Part shown: positions 37,227 through 49,206 of the stretch, in pieces
Numbering within the stretch: the stretch's first letter is position 1
Layout of the letters: the number at the start of each line of letters is the position of its first letter
NCBI RefSeq assembly: GCF_964340395.1
Contig: NC_135553.1
Span: forward strand, 5,247,001-5,311,000
Direction of reading: 5' to 3'
Length of the DNA stretch: 64,000 nucleotides
DNA from: Glandiceps talaboti
Lineage: Eukaryota > Hemichordata > Enteropneusta > Spengelidae
Translations under genes and position numbers: made by a program
The notes under the pieces: generated by a model
Databases searched by the model: none
Seen by the model: the letters and a program-made list of their open reading frames with translations, nothing else
What the model was told of the DNA's origin: nothing

Positions 37227-39171
37227 TATCATGGTAGGGGATTTCAAATTTGGCAGCTAGTACTCACAGATTTTAGGTTTGTCATATATCAGATTACAGA
37301 TCAAATGTACTTTAGCATATACTTATATGATGTAAATTAGCTAAAAGTATACGATACTCGGACCCAAAATAAGTTCTTTAATGTAAAATACAGTGCTGAC
37401 CATGTGGAAACCTTTGCAATCACGTCTTGTATCATAACCAACTGATCAAACTAGACTTGGAGTGGAAGAGCGGTCTTGATCACGAATCACGGGGGAATAA
37501 AAGTGATCATTCACGAATAACGGAAAATAAAACATGTCGATCACGAAATACGGAAAACAAAGTTGAAGAATTTAGCCAATTTTTACTGCTTTCCCTTTTA
37601 GTATTGAAAAATATATAAGATAAATAAACTTTTGAAATTCTAATCAACTAAAACGTTTTCTAAGAATGTATTACTGGATAGCAACAGAAAAAAATAACGA
37701 AATAGAATTTAAAATCTATATGTATAAAGATCTTGGAAATAAAGACATCACACGGTGTAATAGAACATCACAGTATATATGACTGTGTTATTCAAAGCTC
37801 GATGTATGTAAAGATGCTTTACCTCAGAGCAAACATTAAATCTGAAATAAAGTGAAAACAAATGCTTAAAGGCAAAATATATAGAGTACTTTTTTAATTT
37901 TCATTTCATATGTCACACAGTCGACAATGATATCTTGTAGAACATACCGTGTTGTTAATTTATATGGCAAAGACGTAGATATTATATGATATATGAAAGA
38001 GATGTCAGTACTTATATTAATTTTGGTTAGCTTTGGCATATCTAGTGATGGCAAGCAGGTGCGAGCAGGTCTGAATCGGAGTCAGTATCACATTCTGATA
38101 ACTGGGTTTACTCAGCTTCTCAACTAGATATATATTTTCTGAAGATATAAGTGGTCTTTCCTTCTCAGTTCCTAACATTTCCGTTTGTGATGTACTATGT
38201 ATACCTCTGTGTATGCATGGTGGTTTTACTATAATAACACTGAGAAATGAGTAGGAATTCTTGGTGCCCTGTACAGGGCTTAGTTATCGTAAAAGTGATA
38301 GAGGACCGTTTGGACTTAGTCTAGAAGTGTAAGATAGGTTGTCAAATATTCTCTTTATGTTTTCCCTTTGTATTGATAAAGTGTAGACTTAGGGAGAAAT
38401 ATGAGTAACATTCGAGGTTCATTCATTTCTACTCAGAGATGAGAATTGATATTTTGATCCCTTGTAAATTATTAAATTTAAGCAATAAGAATCTAAATGT
38501 TTGGCCGAGTTGTTTATTTCATTCAGCAGAGTACTGTTCCAAAGTCTAGCCACTTGAGATGTCACCTGTCAGACATTTAGCTGTGGGTTTTGGTTGATAA
38601 TTTAGCTTGACGAATTTAAGTAATAAAGAGATATGAAACAAACAATTATTTCCTTACTTTTCCAATCAAAACACATTTAAGAGAATCCCTTCTTGATTGA
38701 AGACAGTGGTTCGCATGACTTTATAAAGTTATTGGCATTCAAGAGTAGTTTAGTTTTTACCAGACTTCACTTATCAGTAATATTAAAAGTACATTTCACA
38801 AGTGTCCATACAATTTAATATTTGCAATCAGATTCATGTAATGGAATCAATAATGTTTCGCTTATGTTTTAGTAATCAAGACCAATGATAATAATGAAGA
38901 AGAATGGGTTAGTAGGTATGATTATTAGGTATCACTACCCTCCTTATGATAGAAATGATTTATGACAATAGTACAAGCCAAAACTGGAATTTATTTTACA
39001 ATCTGTTGGTCTCCCTACCTTGATAGGTCATGTATAAATGTGTTGACAAAACGTCACTGCAATCAGCTTGATCTAGCTACATACCGACAAAGTTTGATCC
39101 TACTGCCAAAGGTCGTACAAAGATTCCTAACCCAGGCAGTCATAACTATGTTCAGTAGATTGTCGTCAACA
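37227..39171. other. Spacer, nothing recognised
   Basis: AT-rich sequence with no coding signal and no strong repeat. It holds the 3'UTR of the upstream gene and the promoter and 5'UTR intron of the next. Confidence 0.5.
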
Positions 39172-40074
39172 ATGGAAATATCTAAAGATCCGAAAGCCTT
39201 AGCACTTGTACTCAGCCACCTTGAAAAGGGGTTTCCTGAGTCTATAGCCTCTTACTACCTTGTGAGAAACGTCCGGGACAAGAAATGGGACAGAACGGAG
39301 ATATTTGTTGACAATAGTGAACGGGAATGCACACCTGTTTTCTGCCATGGTCCGTCTGTACTTTCTGAAAATACAGATATCGGTTGTTGGCTACTGTTTG
39401 GCGAAGATGAGGACAGGTTAATATCGATGTTAAACAAAGTCAATGTTACTGAACGTCGTCTGGATGGTTGCTATGACATCGACACCGTCATCTTTATGTG
39501 TTTAAGTGATAAATTCCTCACAACTATCACCCAATATATGAACAACTATGGATTTAAGATTGAAAATATATTCACCTATCGAGCGTACATCAGAACTTTG
39601 GACAAAGCATTTTTGGCAAGTATCCAGCAGCAAGCACAAGAACTTCCAAAGGGATATACCATGGCACCACTAAGACCTGAGCATGCAGAGCTTGTTGCAT
39701 CGGAGACCAACTATTGTTCATCAGCTGCTATTCAACTCGTTAGGAAAATGATTGAAGAATTTCCATCAGTTGCCATATATCCACCTAACCAAGATAAACC
39801 TGTATCGTGGTCAGCTCTACATCAACATGGCATGGTAGGGTTTGGCTATACTCAACCAGAGTATAGGAACAAAAAGTTTTCACAGATCAGGCATGTAGAA
39901 ACGATGTCTCGCCTCCCAGATTTAGGCTACAAGGAGCTGTTCTTTGGTACTACAGATGATAACATCCCTGTCAATAAAGTGATCAATAAATATCCAGGCT
40001 TGAAGCGACAGCATTTGATTCATTACATCATTTTCAAGAAAGCTCAAGTGATGAAAACAAGTTCAAAATTGTAA
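39172..40074 (+). CDS. GLYAT-like acyltransferase (intact, SKL)
   Basis: 300 aa in one exon from MEISKDPKALALVL to KTSSKL. It has the family N-terminal domain (VRNVRDKKWDRTEIFVDNS) and GNAT-type domain (PNQDKPVSWSALHQHGM, GYTQPEYRNKKFSQI, TTDDNIPVNKVI). Met is at the aligned catalytic-Glu position. This copy has an additional in-frame ATG at 39148 (MFSRLSST before MEIS). It overlaps the conserved TTCAG acceptor, so I prefer 39172. The C-terminal third closely resembles that of the next gene (41434), including the shared ending AQVMKTSSKL. Confidence 0.86.
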   Translation: MEISKDPKALALVLSHLEKGFPESIASYYLVRNVRDKKWDRTEIFVDNSERECTPVFCHGPSVLSENTDIGCWLLFGEDEDRLISMLNKVNVTERRLDGCYDIDTVIFMCLSDKFLTTITQYMNNYGFKIENIFTYRAYIRTLDKAFLASIQQQAQELPKGYTMAPLRPEHAELVASETNYCSSAAIQLVRKMIEEFPSVAIYPPNQDKPVSWSALHQHGMVGFGYTQPEYRNKKFSQIRHVETMSRLPDLGYKELFFGTTDDNIPVNKVINKYPGLKRQHLIHYIIFKKAQVMKTSSKL

Positions 40075-41433
40075 GGTTAGGAGTTATGCTTCTTTTTACA
40101 GTCAAGTACTGCAGAATACACGGAGACTTATAAAGGATTTATTGATCGCATTATTGTACACAATACTTTAGGAAATCGTAATTCTTAAAATCAGAGACAC
40201 GTTAACACAACCCTCAGAATTCAACCAAGCCATCAGTGCCGCACTTAGAAAGCGAGATTTAATTGGCAGAAATGTACTATCCTACAGGGACACGATATGT
40301 GACAATTATTGGGTGACATCTGGTTTTATTTTTATTCAAACATTTTCCGAATACCATCATTATCTCCAAAAAGTACTTTTCAAGTGAATTGTAAATTGAC
40401 CAAACATTCTATATGGTTATGCCATGTATGTCTGGATCTGAATCATGGCTTTATAGGAAAATTCATGCATTCTATTGAATTAGACATATTTGCATTTTGT
40501 TTTACGAAATTTACTGTCTATTCAATTTTCTTATTTGCAAGGTAAGATGACTAAATAATGCAATACTCTGCTGATATGTTTTATTTTAGTGAAGCAACGT
40601 GTTACAAAAATAAACAACATTTTGAAGATATGTTCTATCTTTGTGTTACAGAGTTTTAGGTTTAAATCTATCTCTGCCTTTTTGATACACCTTTCTAAGA
40701 AACAAAAAGAGACAAAAAGGTTTTTGTCTTTGGTAAAGTATGTGTTTCAGGAGAGTTTTGATGGCAAATTTGTGCTTCAGACTTAGTACTACTGCTATTT
40801 CCCCCGATGTCAGAGGTGAGAGTTGATTTTTAGACCCCTTATAAACTGCGAACAAAGTAGATGTAAGATTTTCGATTGTCTAGTCAGTTAGCTCATTGCT
40901 AGCATTTGTTCTAGGTTCGAGCCCCATGTGATGTAAGTTTCCAGACAAAGTTTTGATATGAGTTGCATGACATCATTCTATAACACATGGTCAATAAATT
41001 TTTGCCTGTGCGGGCGCTGTATAGTAGTAATTCGCGACCGATAACACCCGACCTACATACAATAGTAGAGTACATGCTCCAGAGTACAATAGTTTATAAT
41101 GGCCTCTGACTTGCCCTATAACTATCAGTGAGGTGAACGGGTACGGGTGTCAGTAATTCTAAAAGTAGTCGCCACTAGTACTGGTTTTTAAAGAATTAAT
41201 ATCGGAGACTGTCATTTAGGCTTAAAACTGGATATATTTTACACACTCTTGGCAGTTTATTATTGTCACTGAGGTTATATATATAAACAATGTGACAAAT
41301 CATTTTTATTCAGGTAACTTGTTTGTCACATAAAATGTTTGACCTTATCCTCAAAAGGTCGCGGTAAGCTCTTACTTTCATTGAAGACAACCATTGCATT
41401 GTCGTGTTTCTGTAGAATATCGTCCACTACGAT
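40075..41433. other. Spacer with a tRNA-like SINE head
   Basis: No gene. A tRNA-like segment lies at 40876-40932 (separate entry). A CTGTAG acceptor precedes the next ATG. Confidence 0.5.
40876..40932 (+). mobile_element. tRNA-like SINE head (remnant)
   Basis: TAGTCAGTTAGC resembles box A, and GGTTCGAGCCCC is an almost perfect box B at suitable spacing. There is no cloverleaf with a convincing acceptor stem, and non-tRNA sequence follows. I read it as a tRNA-derived retroposon remnant, not a working tRNA gene. Confidence 0.45.
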
Positions 41434-42339
41434 ATGGATATATCAAAAGACCCAACAGCTTTGAAACTTCTACTCGACCAACTTGAAGAGCTTCAATGGC
41501 TCCCAGAAAGTATACCTATTTACAATTTCGTGAGACATGTCAGAGACAAGAAATGGGACAGGGCGGAAATATTTGTTGACAATAGTGTGCAAGACGGCGC
41601 AACTGTATTCTGCCATGGTCCAACCGTGTTTTCAGAAAATGCGGTGGTCGGTGGTTGGTTCCTGTATAGCGAAGATGAGGACAGGTTAACGTCAATGTTA
41701 AACAAAGTCAGTGTTACCGAGCGTAGTCTGGATGGTTGCTATGGCACCGACACTGTCATCTTCATGTGTTTAAATGATAAATTCCTCGCCACTATCACTC
41801 GGTACATGAAAAGCCATGGCTTCGATATTGAAACAATCTATACTAATCGGGCGTATGTCCGAAGTTTGGACAAAGTAACTTTGACAAGTATTCAGCACCA
41901 AGCACCAGTACTTCCGCAGGGATACACAATGGCACCACTAAAACCTGAGCATGCAGAGCTTGTTGCGTCAAAGACCGGCTATTGTACAGAAGCAGCTATT
42001 CCCCTTGTCAGGAAAATGATTGAAGAATTTCCATCAATTGCCATATATCCACCTAACCAAGATAAACCTGTGTCGTGGGCAGCTGTACGTCAACACGGCA
42101 TGGCTGGCTTTAGCTATACTCAACCAGAGTACAGAAACAGAAAGTTTTCACAGATAAGGCATGTGGAAATGATGTCTCTCCTCATTGATTCAGGCTACAG
42201 GATATTCGTTGCCACTACAGATGACAACATCGCTGTGCATAAAGTGATCAATAAGTATCCAGGCTTGAAGCGTCATCATTTGATTCATTACATCATTTTC
42301 AAGAAAGCTCAAGTGATGAAAACAAGTTCAAAATTGTAG
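41434..42339 (+). CDS. GLYAT-like acyltransferase, last of array (intact, SKL)
   Basis: 301 aa in one exon, MDISKDPTALKLLL to KTSSKL. Domains and motifs are as in its paralogues (VRHVRDKKWDRAEIFVDNS, PNQDKPVSWAAVRQHGM, YTQPEYRNRKFSQI, ATTDDNIAVHKVI). It has Met at the aligned catalytic-Glu position, as in the neighbour at 39172. A two-residue insertion (near EELQWLPES) lengthens the N-terminal helix region. The C-terminal SKL again predicts a peroxisomal location. A GTTTCTGTAG acceptor lies 18 bases before the ATG. Confidence 0.86.
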   Translation: MDISKDPTALKLLLDQLEELQWLPESIPIYNFVRHVRDKKWDRAEIFVDNSVQDGATVFCHGPTVFSENAVVGGWFLYSEDEDRLTSMLNKVSVTERSLDGCYGTDTVIFMCLNDKFLATITRYMKSHGFDIETIYTNRAYVRSLDKVTLTSIQHQAPVLPQGYTMAPLKPEHAELVASKTGYCTEAAIPLVRKMIEEFPSIAIYPPNQDKPVSWAAVRQHGMAGFSYTQPEYRNRKFSQIRHVEMMSLLIDSGYRIFVATTDDNIAVHKVINKYPGLKRHHLIHYIIFKKAQVMKTSSKL

Positions 42340-44443
42340 GAAGTGTGGCAGTCAAATCAACACATTGCAAAATACAGATTTGGCTGTAGCAAATGTGACG
42401 TGCTGCCCCATCTGTCAGCACTATTACGTCACCGTTTGTTCTGAATTGAGCTATTTCCAGCACATTGCATACCGTACACGCAATTCTACCAGCAATCAAT
42501 GTGGTTGAAGTGGTAAACCGTGTTAAAATGACTATAACGTCAGACTTCTCAGGCTATGGCCACCTACCCCACGCCCTAAACGTTACGTCACTGATGTAAT
42601 TTAATTATCAAGTATAGACAATTGACTATCACCATGGCAACAGTTCAAATCAGACACAAACGCTAGTGTTATGCGTACGTGATTTGTAATTTGTAAGATA
42701 ATTGTCAATGAATAAGTTCAGTTTTTGAGTGAAAATATAACCCTCAGCTTAAATTTAGGTACCATTTTATGGTAACCATACATTTCAGGCTGGGGATGTC
42801 ATTGGAATGGTCAGTCACTAAAACCAATGGATGCATGGAGTTTACAAACCATTTTGACAAAGGGTCGTTATTCTTTAGATTGCCATGGTCACCATCACAA
42901 TTTGAATTAGAGGTATAATGATATATTTTACAAATTCCAATTACCATGGCAACAAAAGTCCGTTTGTGGTCATGTATTTCGCACCCCTAAATTTAGTAAC
43001 ATAGATCCTTGGATACGTATAATACATTTTCAGTAATTTTCACAAAATACTTAGTCTTTCGTAATCACTTTTGTAATAGCTACCAAAAATGTAATCAATT
43101 CATCCGTGTACCATAGACAATCTTTCCACAGGGTTTTATCTAAAGTTATCAGTAACTATTTTATACAACAAAAATATTGATTTGTTTTCAATTTCCACTA
43201 CAACATTCTCGCAAACCAGAGCTGTTATTTATTTCGCGACATTGCACTGCGAAATAAAGTGATGCATCTTGGAAGGTGCCGTAAAAGAGACTGTGGTTTA
43301 CGACGATGCAATACAAGCACATACAAGATCATTATCAGAGACAATAAAGTGTTATTTGCCTGTGAGGGCGCCACAACCCTGATCAGGCCTCTCGGAGTCC
43401 TAATAGTCCAGTCAAAATATAACATTTTTTCTAAGTCAGTGATTTAAGAATGTGTCTATTTTTAAGTCTCTTGTTAGAACACAAATACAAAATATGCATC
43501 AGTGTTTGGCAATGATATGGAAACATGAAGGAAATGCCCACCAAAGGAACTGCCCTCAAAGAGATAATAATAATGCTCGTAACAAAGAAAAAGCCCCAAG
43601 GCAGCACAAATACACAAGTTGGTGTTTTTAGAATATATGTATTTTTATATAGCATGTAATTACAACAATAAACAGCACACTAAATTCAAGTGTTCTTGGC
43701 AGTGATGTAGAAACACAGAAGTATTGAATAGGAATATTTCTAAGACGACAGCTAGTATATCCCAAAACACAAAACAGTCTAATTCTGCATATACAAGGTA
43801 TGAAATGACTGTGTCTTGAATGTTTTGGTATTAATACATGCATTTGTACAGTGATCTACTGATCTACAATATTATATGATGTATTTTTACAGTGATAATC
43901 TACAATATGATCTTCTGGCTAATCCATTCTTAACTTTAATCTAGCTACCAAAAATAAAGATATATCTGTGTCATAAATATCATTTCTACAACAATACAGC
44001 AATTTGGTGACATCCAACTTAGTAAAAACCACATTGTTGTTTTCACATATGGAGGTAATCTAATGTGAGAAATATTAACTTGAAATCAAGGTGTGTGATT
44101 TTAAACAGTAGCTTTCAGGCACTCAGAAATGTGCTTTGTTGTTGGTAGTCACTTGTTGAAAGTTTTATTTTAATAGATTCATAGCCCCCAGTATATTAGA
44201 TAAGTATATTTCCAAGCAATGTTGAATTGTTGAATAGAATAAAACATACAAGACAACACTTAAAAGAAAATGTCTACATTACACAAAGTGAAAGTGAACA
44301 TCACACAGTTCTAGGTAGATTGTACAGCATGCAGTCACAGTTACTACATCTTTTCTTCAAGTCTGATTCATGTGGTTGAATAACAGTTAACATATGGCAG
44401 TGACACATGATAATATTTGTCAGTAAAATAACTGACTGTCTAG
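42340..44443. other. Convergent intergenic spacer
   Basis: This lies between the last GLYAT-like gene and the 3' end of NUF2. No gene is seen. Four imperfect palindromic sites built on CCATGGCAAC or ATGGTAACCAT lie at about 42629-42953. The rest is AT-rich with no visible structure. Confidence 0.5.
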
Positions 44444-44648
44444 TCCTGGTCTTCGGAAAACAATGTAATGTGACTTGGTTGAGTTCATGCCATGTTTCAG
44501 CTATCTCACTGTGGTACTAGTCTTCTGAGAACAATGTGACTGGGTTGATTTCATTCCATGTTTCAGCTATCTCACTGTGGTACTAGTCTTCTGAGAACAA
44601 TGTGACTGGGTTGATTTCATTCCATGTTTCAGCTATCTCACTGTGGTA
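44444..44648. repeat. 66-bp tandem repeat over the NUF2 terminal coding exon
   Basis: Two near-identical 66-bp units (starting at ACTAG, 44516 and 44582), plus an older degenerate unit (44444-44515), cover the last NUF2 codons and the sequence just after the stop. Each unit repeats the codons for YHSEIAETWNEINPVTLFSED and the TAG stop. The period is a multiple of three. Confidence 0.9.
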
Positions 44649-47600
44649 CTCTTCAAGCTACAAGACAGAAATAAATAACAAGATGTCTATGTTGCATTTG
44701 ATTACTAGAGATGAAAAACTTCTCATATTCTTGAACGATTGAAAAAAAACGAAGTCACTGTTATGAAAAACAAAGAATATGGTGGAAATGATAAAACAAA
44801 AAAACACATTTTCAATTACAAATATGGACATCATTCAGTCAAATTTTCATATGTTGCGAAACAAAGTAACATGTGTATGTCACATATATATCACCTTTGT
44901 GCCAGGTTTGAATGAAACTGGATAGTGCATATCTGAGATATGACGTAGAGTTTTACGGGACAGATGGACAGTACCCATTGTTATAGTCCCCACCTCGGTC
45001 GGGGAGACTTAAAAATGATACTCACAGCATGTAAGAGAGTATCTTCATAAAGTCCCTTCATTTCTTTCATTTCGACTTCATAACTCTGTTCATTGGTCTC
45101 CAACTAGAAGGATGTCAAACACAAAATAGTCAACAACAAATTTTACAATAATTATTTTTACACAGTTTTAGAAATGTTTACAATGATTTAGAAATGTTTA
45201 CAATGTTTTAGAAAAAGATACAGGGGAAAATTTGAATTTGATGTATTATGATTTCCCTCCTAAAACTGGTCTGCATTTTGTTGTAATTCAGTCAGAAGGC
45301 TGCTACATACAAAATAAATTTGCCATTATTTAAACAAAAATGTTGACAATAGTTTAGTCTATACCTACAATAGTAATTATCTACATGTTGACTCACAATA
45401 TTTATAACTTACTTTGAACTTTTAGCTGTTTTCTGTTTTATTCTGCATATAAAGAGTGCCAGTCCTTGGACAGGCAATAAATTGTAATATTAACCTTGCT
45501 AGAATGTGTTATAGTACATATTCACCTTGTTGGAATGTGTTATAGTACATATTAACCTTGCTGGAATGTGTTATAGTACATATTAACCTTGCTAGAATGT
45601 GTTATAGTACATATTAACCTTGCTGGAATGTGTTATAGTACATATTAACCTTGCTGGAATGTGTTACTGTACATATTAACCTTGCTGGAATGTGTTACTG
45701 AACATATTAACCTTGTTGGAATGTGTTACTGTACATATTAACCTTGCTGGAATGTGTTACTGTACATATTAACCTTGCTGGAATGTGTTATAGTACATAT
45801 TAACCTTGCTAGAATGTGTTATAGTACATATTCACCTTGTTGGAATGTGTTATAGTACATATTAACTTTGCTGGAATGTGTTATAGTACATATTAACCTT
45901 GCTGGAATGTGTTGTAATACATATTAACCTTGCTGGAATGTGTTATAGTACATATTAACCTTGCTGGAATGTGTTATTGATAATGTCCAAGTAATAGTTT
46001 AGATATATATTACATTGAAGGCCTAGTTCAGATTACTAGTATTAATGTAGATCAAAAAAAAAAGTTGTCTGACACGGCTAGAAAAAAATCAGTCTAGAAC
46101 AAAAGAGTAATACAATGTCTTCCCAACTGATATTAAGATATCACAAATGAGAGAACCTGGAATTGAAAGCCTGGCCTTTAAGTAAATTTATGCCTTACAT
46201 TTCTCAGGAGCTTGTCTTTTTCTGTTGCAAACTTGCCAAACTCCTTGTTATTTTCACTTCTTTTTGCAAACACAGCATCTCGTTCCCTGCAATACAAAAA
46301 TAGGTCAAATTCCGCACAAAAATAAAAGGCATCACAACCAAAATGTTGAAAACACAATATGAACATATATGTTATATGTAACTGTATGTTGATTGAACAC
46401 ATTCAAACAAAATACATGGGATTTATAGCCTGATTGTTCTAGGTCACTACAATTCTGCATCTATGGCATTCATTCTACAGTACTCAAAACATGAGTTAAA
46501 ACACTGCAGATATCATTACACTTCCAGAAATTATACCTCCGCATGTATAATCACATTTAATATTACTGATATTTTTCTTCATTTACTTAGTCAAAAAAAT
46601 AACACTGACTATAGGGTTTGGTCACTTCTTGTCTTTGACTCAGAGTAACAAGGCCCCTTAGGTCACTCATATTTTTCTTCATTTACTTAGTCCAAAAAAT
46701 AACACTGACTATAGGGTTTGGTCACTTCTTGTCTTTGACTCAGAGTAACAAGGCCCCTTAGGTCACCCATATTTTCCTTGGCTGAATGAAGGGAAATATT
46801 GGGGAAAAACATCTTAATGTAATGTATTGTATTATATACATACTTGACAGTTTCTTCCAAGTCTGCCGCCAACGACCCCATTTTGCTTTCATGCTGCAAC
46901 ATTACTTTAGACACTTTCTCCTGTTTGAGGGCGCACTGTCTCTTCATCTGATTGGACTTGGCAGAACATTCACTGAGGACATCTTTCTGTTGACTCTTCT
47001 TGTCTTGGATTTTTACCAATTGTTCCTCAGCTTCTCTGCAATTCAGATGAGCAAAAATATTAAATTTGACATTTTAAGTGTGCAGTTTTATCTCTCCTCG
47101 GTCAATGTGTCTTTCTCATACCAGCTGTATTTGAAAACAGGAAAGATAACAAGTTGTAATGAGTCCACTCACCTTGATTTTTGTTGTTCAGCTTTGATAG
47201 CCAAGATAAGTTTCACTCCTTGTTTGGCATTCTCCAACATGGTTTGTCCATTCTGTCTCAACACATAGTGCTCCTGTAACTTGATGCAGTTTTCATCTTT
47301 GGCTTGCTTCAAGCATTGGATGTTGTGTTTCATCCGAGATATGTCATTTTTCATTTTCTCTGGAGACTGCACTATGCGTGATGAGATTTTCTCTGCTTCT
47401 TCTCTATTGCCAACCTCACGGCATCTGATTTGGTCCTAAAAGAAAACAAAGAGAACTGGTTAACATGCCATAGTCCGTTTATGAAAAAGACAAAAGATTG
47501 CATAGTTTGGACACTAGGGGTGCTATTTAGAAGCGAGGAAGTGAGAGCTACAATGTGTACAGAAGGCTGCCTAGAAAAATCATCAATTCACAATGCCTTT

Positions 47601-48729
47601 AGGCTGAAATCAATGGCATCAGGTAGTTTAAATAGTTCAGCTTATCTGTAGAGATGATGTGGTGTTTTTGGGTTAGCTTTGTGTGTTGTATGGCCTACAT
47701 TTTTACTGCCATGTGATTGGCATTGATGATCAAAATTTTAGCTCTCTTTTCCCCCAATGTAAGGTGCACTCCTTAGACTCCCCACAATAAAAATCATGCT
47801 ATGAAAATGTAAAAGTAAAAAAGTAAAGGGGATATTATTTATCAAGTAAAACAACAACCGAAACTGGCAAAATGATCAACTTTGATTGTGGATGTATATG
47901 TTTAACAGTTACATATAGTCTTCTGACAAACACCACTTGTTTTAGCAATACTATGGTTGGCAGAAGTAATGTAGCTTTCTAAAATTAATGAAAGACATTA
48001 GATAAATGCAAAACAAAGAAATAATTGTACTCATGTTGATATAAATTACTGAAATTGAAACTATCTCCTGAGATCACTTGCCTACACTCAGTTGACAATC
48101 TATGAAGTTACAATGCTATTACACTGACTTACAAGTTTAGCTGTTTTGTCTGCTATGGTAGCCTTTGTTTGAGTGTTTTCATTCTGTATCTCACGGCAAT
48201 GAGTCTTCATCTCTTTCATATGCTCATTCATCTCACCAATCTCATTTTTCATCTGAAATTAAATACAAATATAATGTCATTTATATGCCTATGTTGATAG
48301 CTATATGGAAGACCTGTTATGATTTCAATGTCGCATGTAACACTAGCTTGATTAAGAATTGAAATAAAAGCCTGGAATGAAAACATTGTACAAGCAAATA
48401 TTATTGTTGAAATCAGCTTGTCACCACTGAAAATCATCATGCAAATAAACCATTTGAATGTGTTGATATTTATGCACATTACAGAGGAAACACTAAACCT
48501 TATTATCTTAGCTTGCCATAACATTGATCTCCATACCTGTTCTATTTGTGGTGCCTTCTCTGCCTGCATGGCTCTTATTCTATTGATATTGGATTGGATA
48601 TCATCCTTGGCAGTCAGTAACTGTCTACATTTGTCCTGTAAGGACGCCTGGTAATAGATAACATTTTGTCTACAGTTAGTACACTTGTATGTAATATGTG
48701 GATATTCCCATGGAACTAATATGGTCTTT

Positions 48730-48778
<49 letters not shown>

Positions 48779-49127
48779 CATAAACCATATTGTTGTTAAC
48801 AATACAGTTGACATGAAACGTATATATGTGATAAACACACGATGTGAAATGCCATGTAGATCCAACATCTTTCCAAACCATAACATGTTTCATATATTTG
48901 TAGTACTTACATAGTTCACCATGATATTCTCATAGGTTTCCATCCTCACATCTGAAAATTTCTTAAAATTGATTAGGCCACTCAAAAATCTTGCTGTTCT
49001 CTTGGGTTCTAAATAAAACATATTAATTCATTACAGCAAAATAAAATCAAAGGGATATTTGACCATCATCACTACCATTTGTGGAATGTGAAGATTTGTG
49101 GACAGTTCCTATATTTTGGTGTTTGTT

Positions 49128-49206
<79 letters not shown>

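Noticed and set aside
40876-40932. Functional tRNA gene
   Set aside because: It has good A- and B-box matches but no convincing acceptor stem or cloverleaf. It is better explained as a SINE head. The same applies to the head at 19895.
45489-45975. Regular 31-bp repeats considered as a CRISPR array
   Set aside because: There are no unique spacers: the whole unit repeats directly. The setting is an intron of an animal gene. It is a minisatellite.
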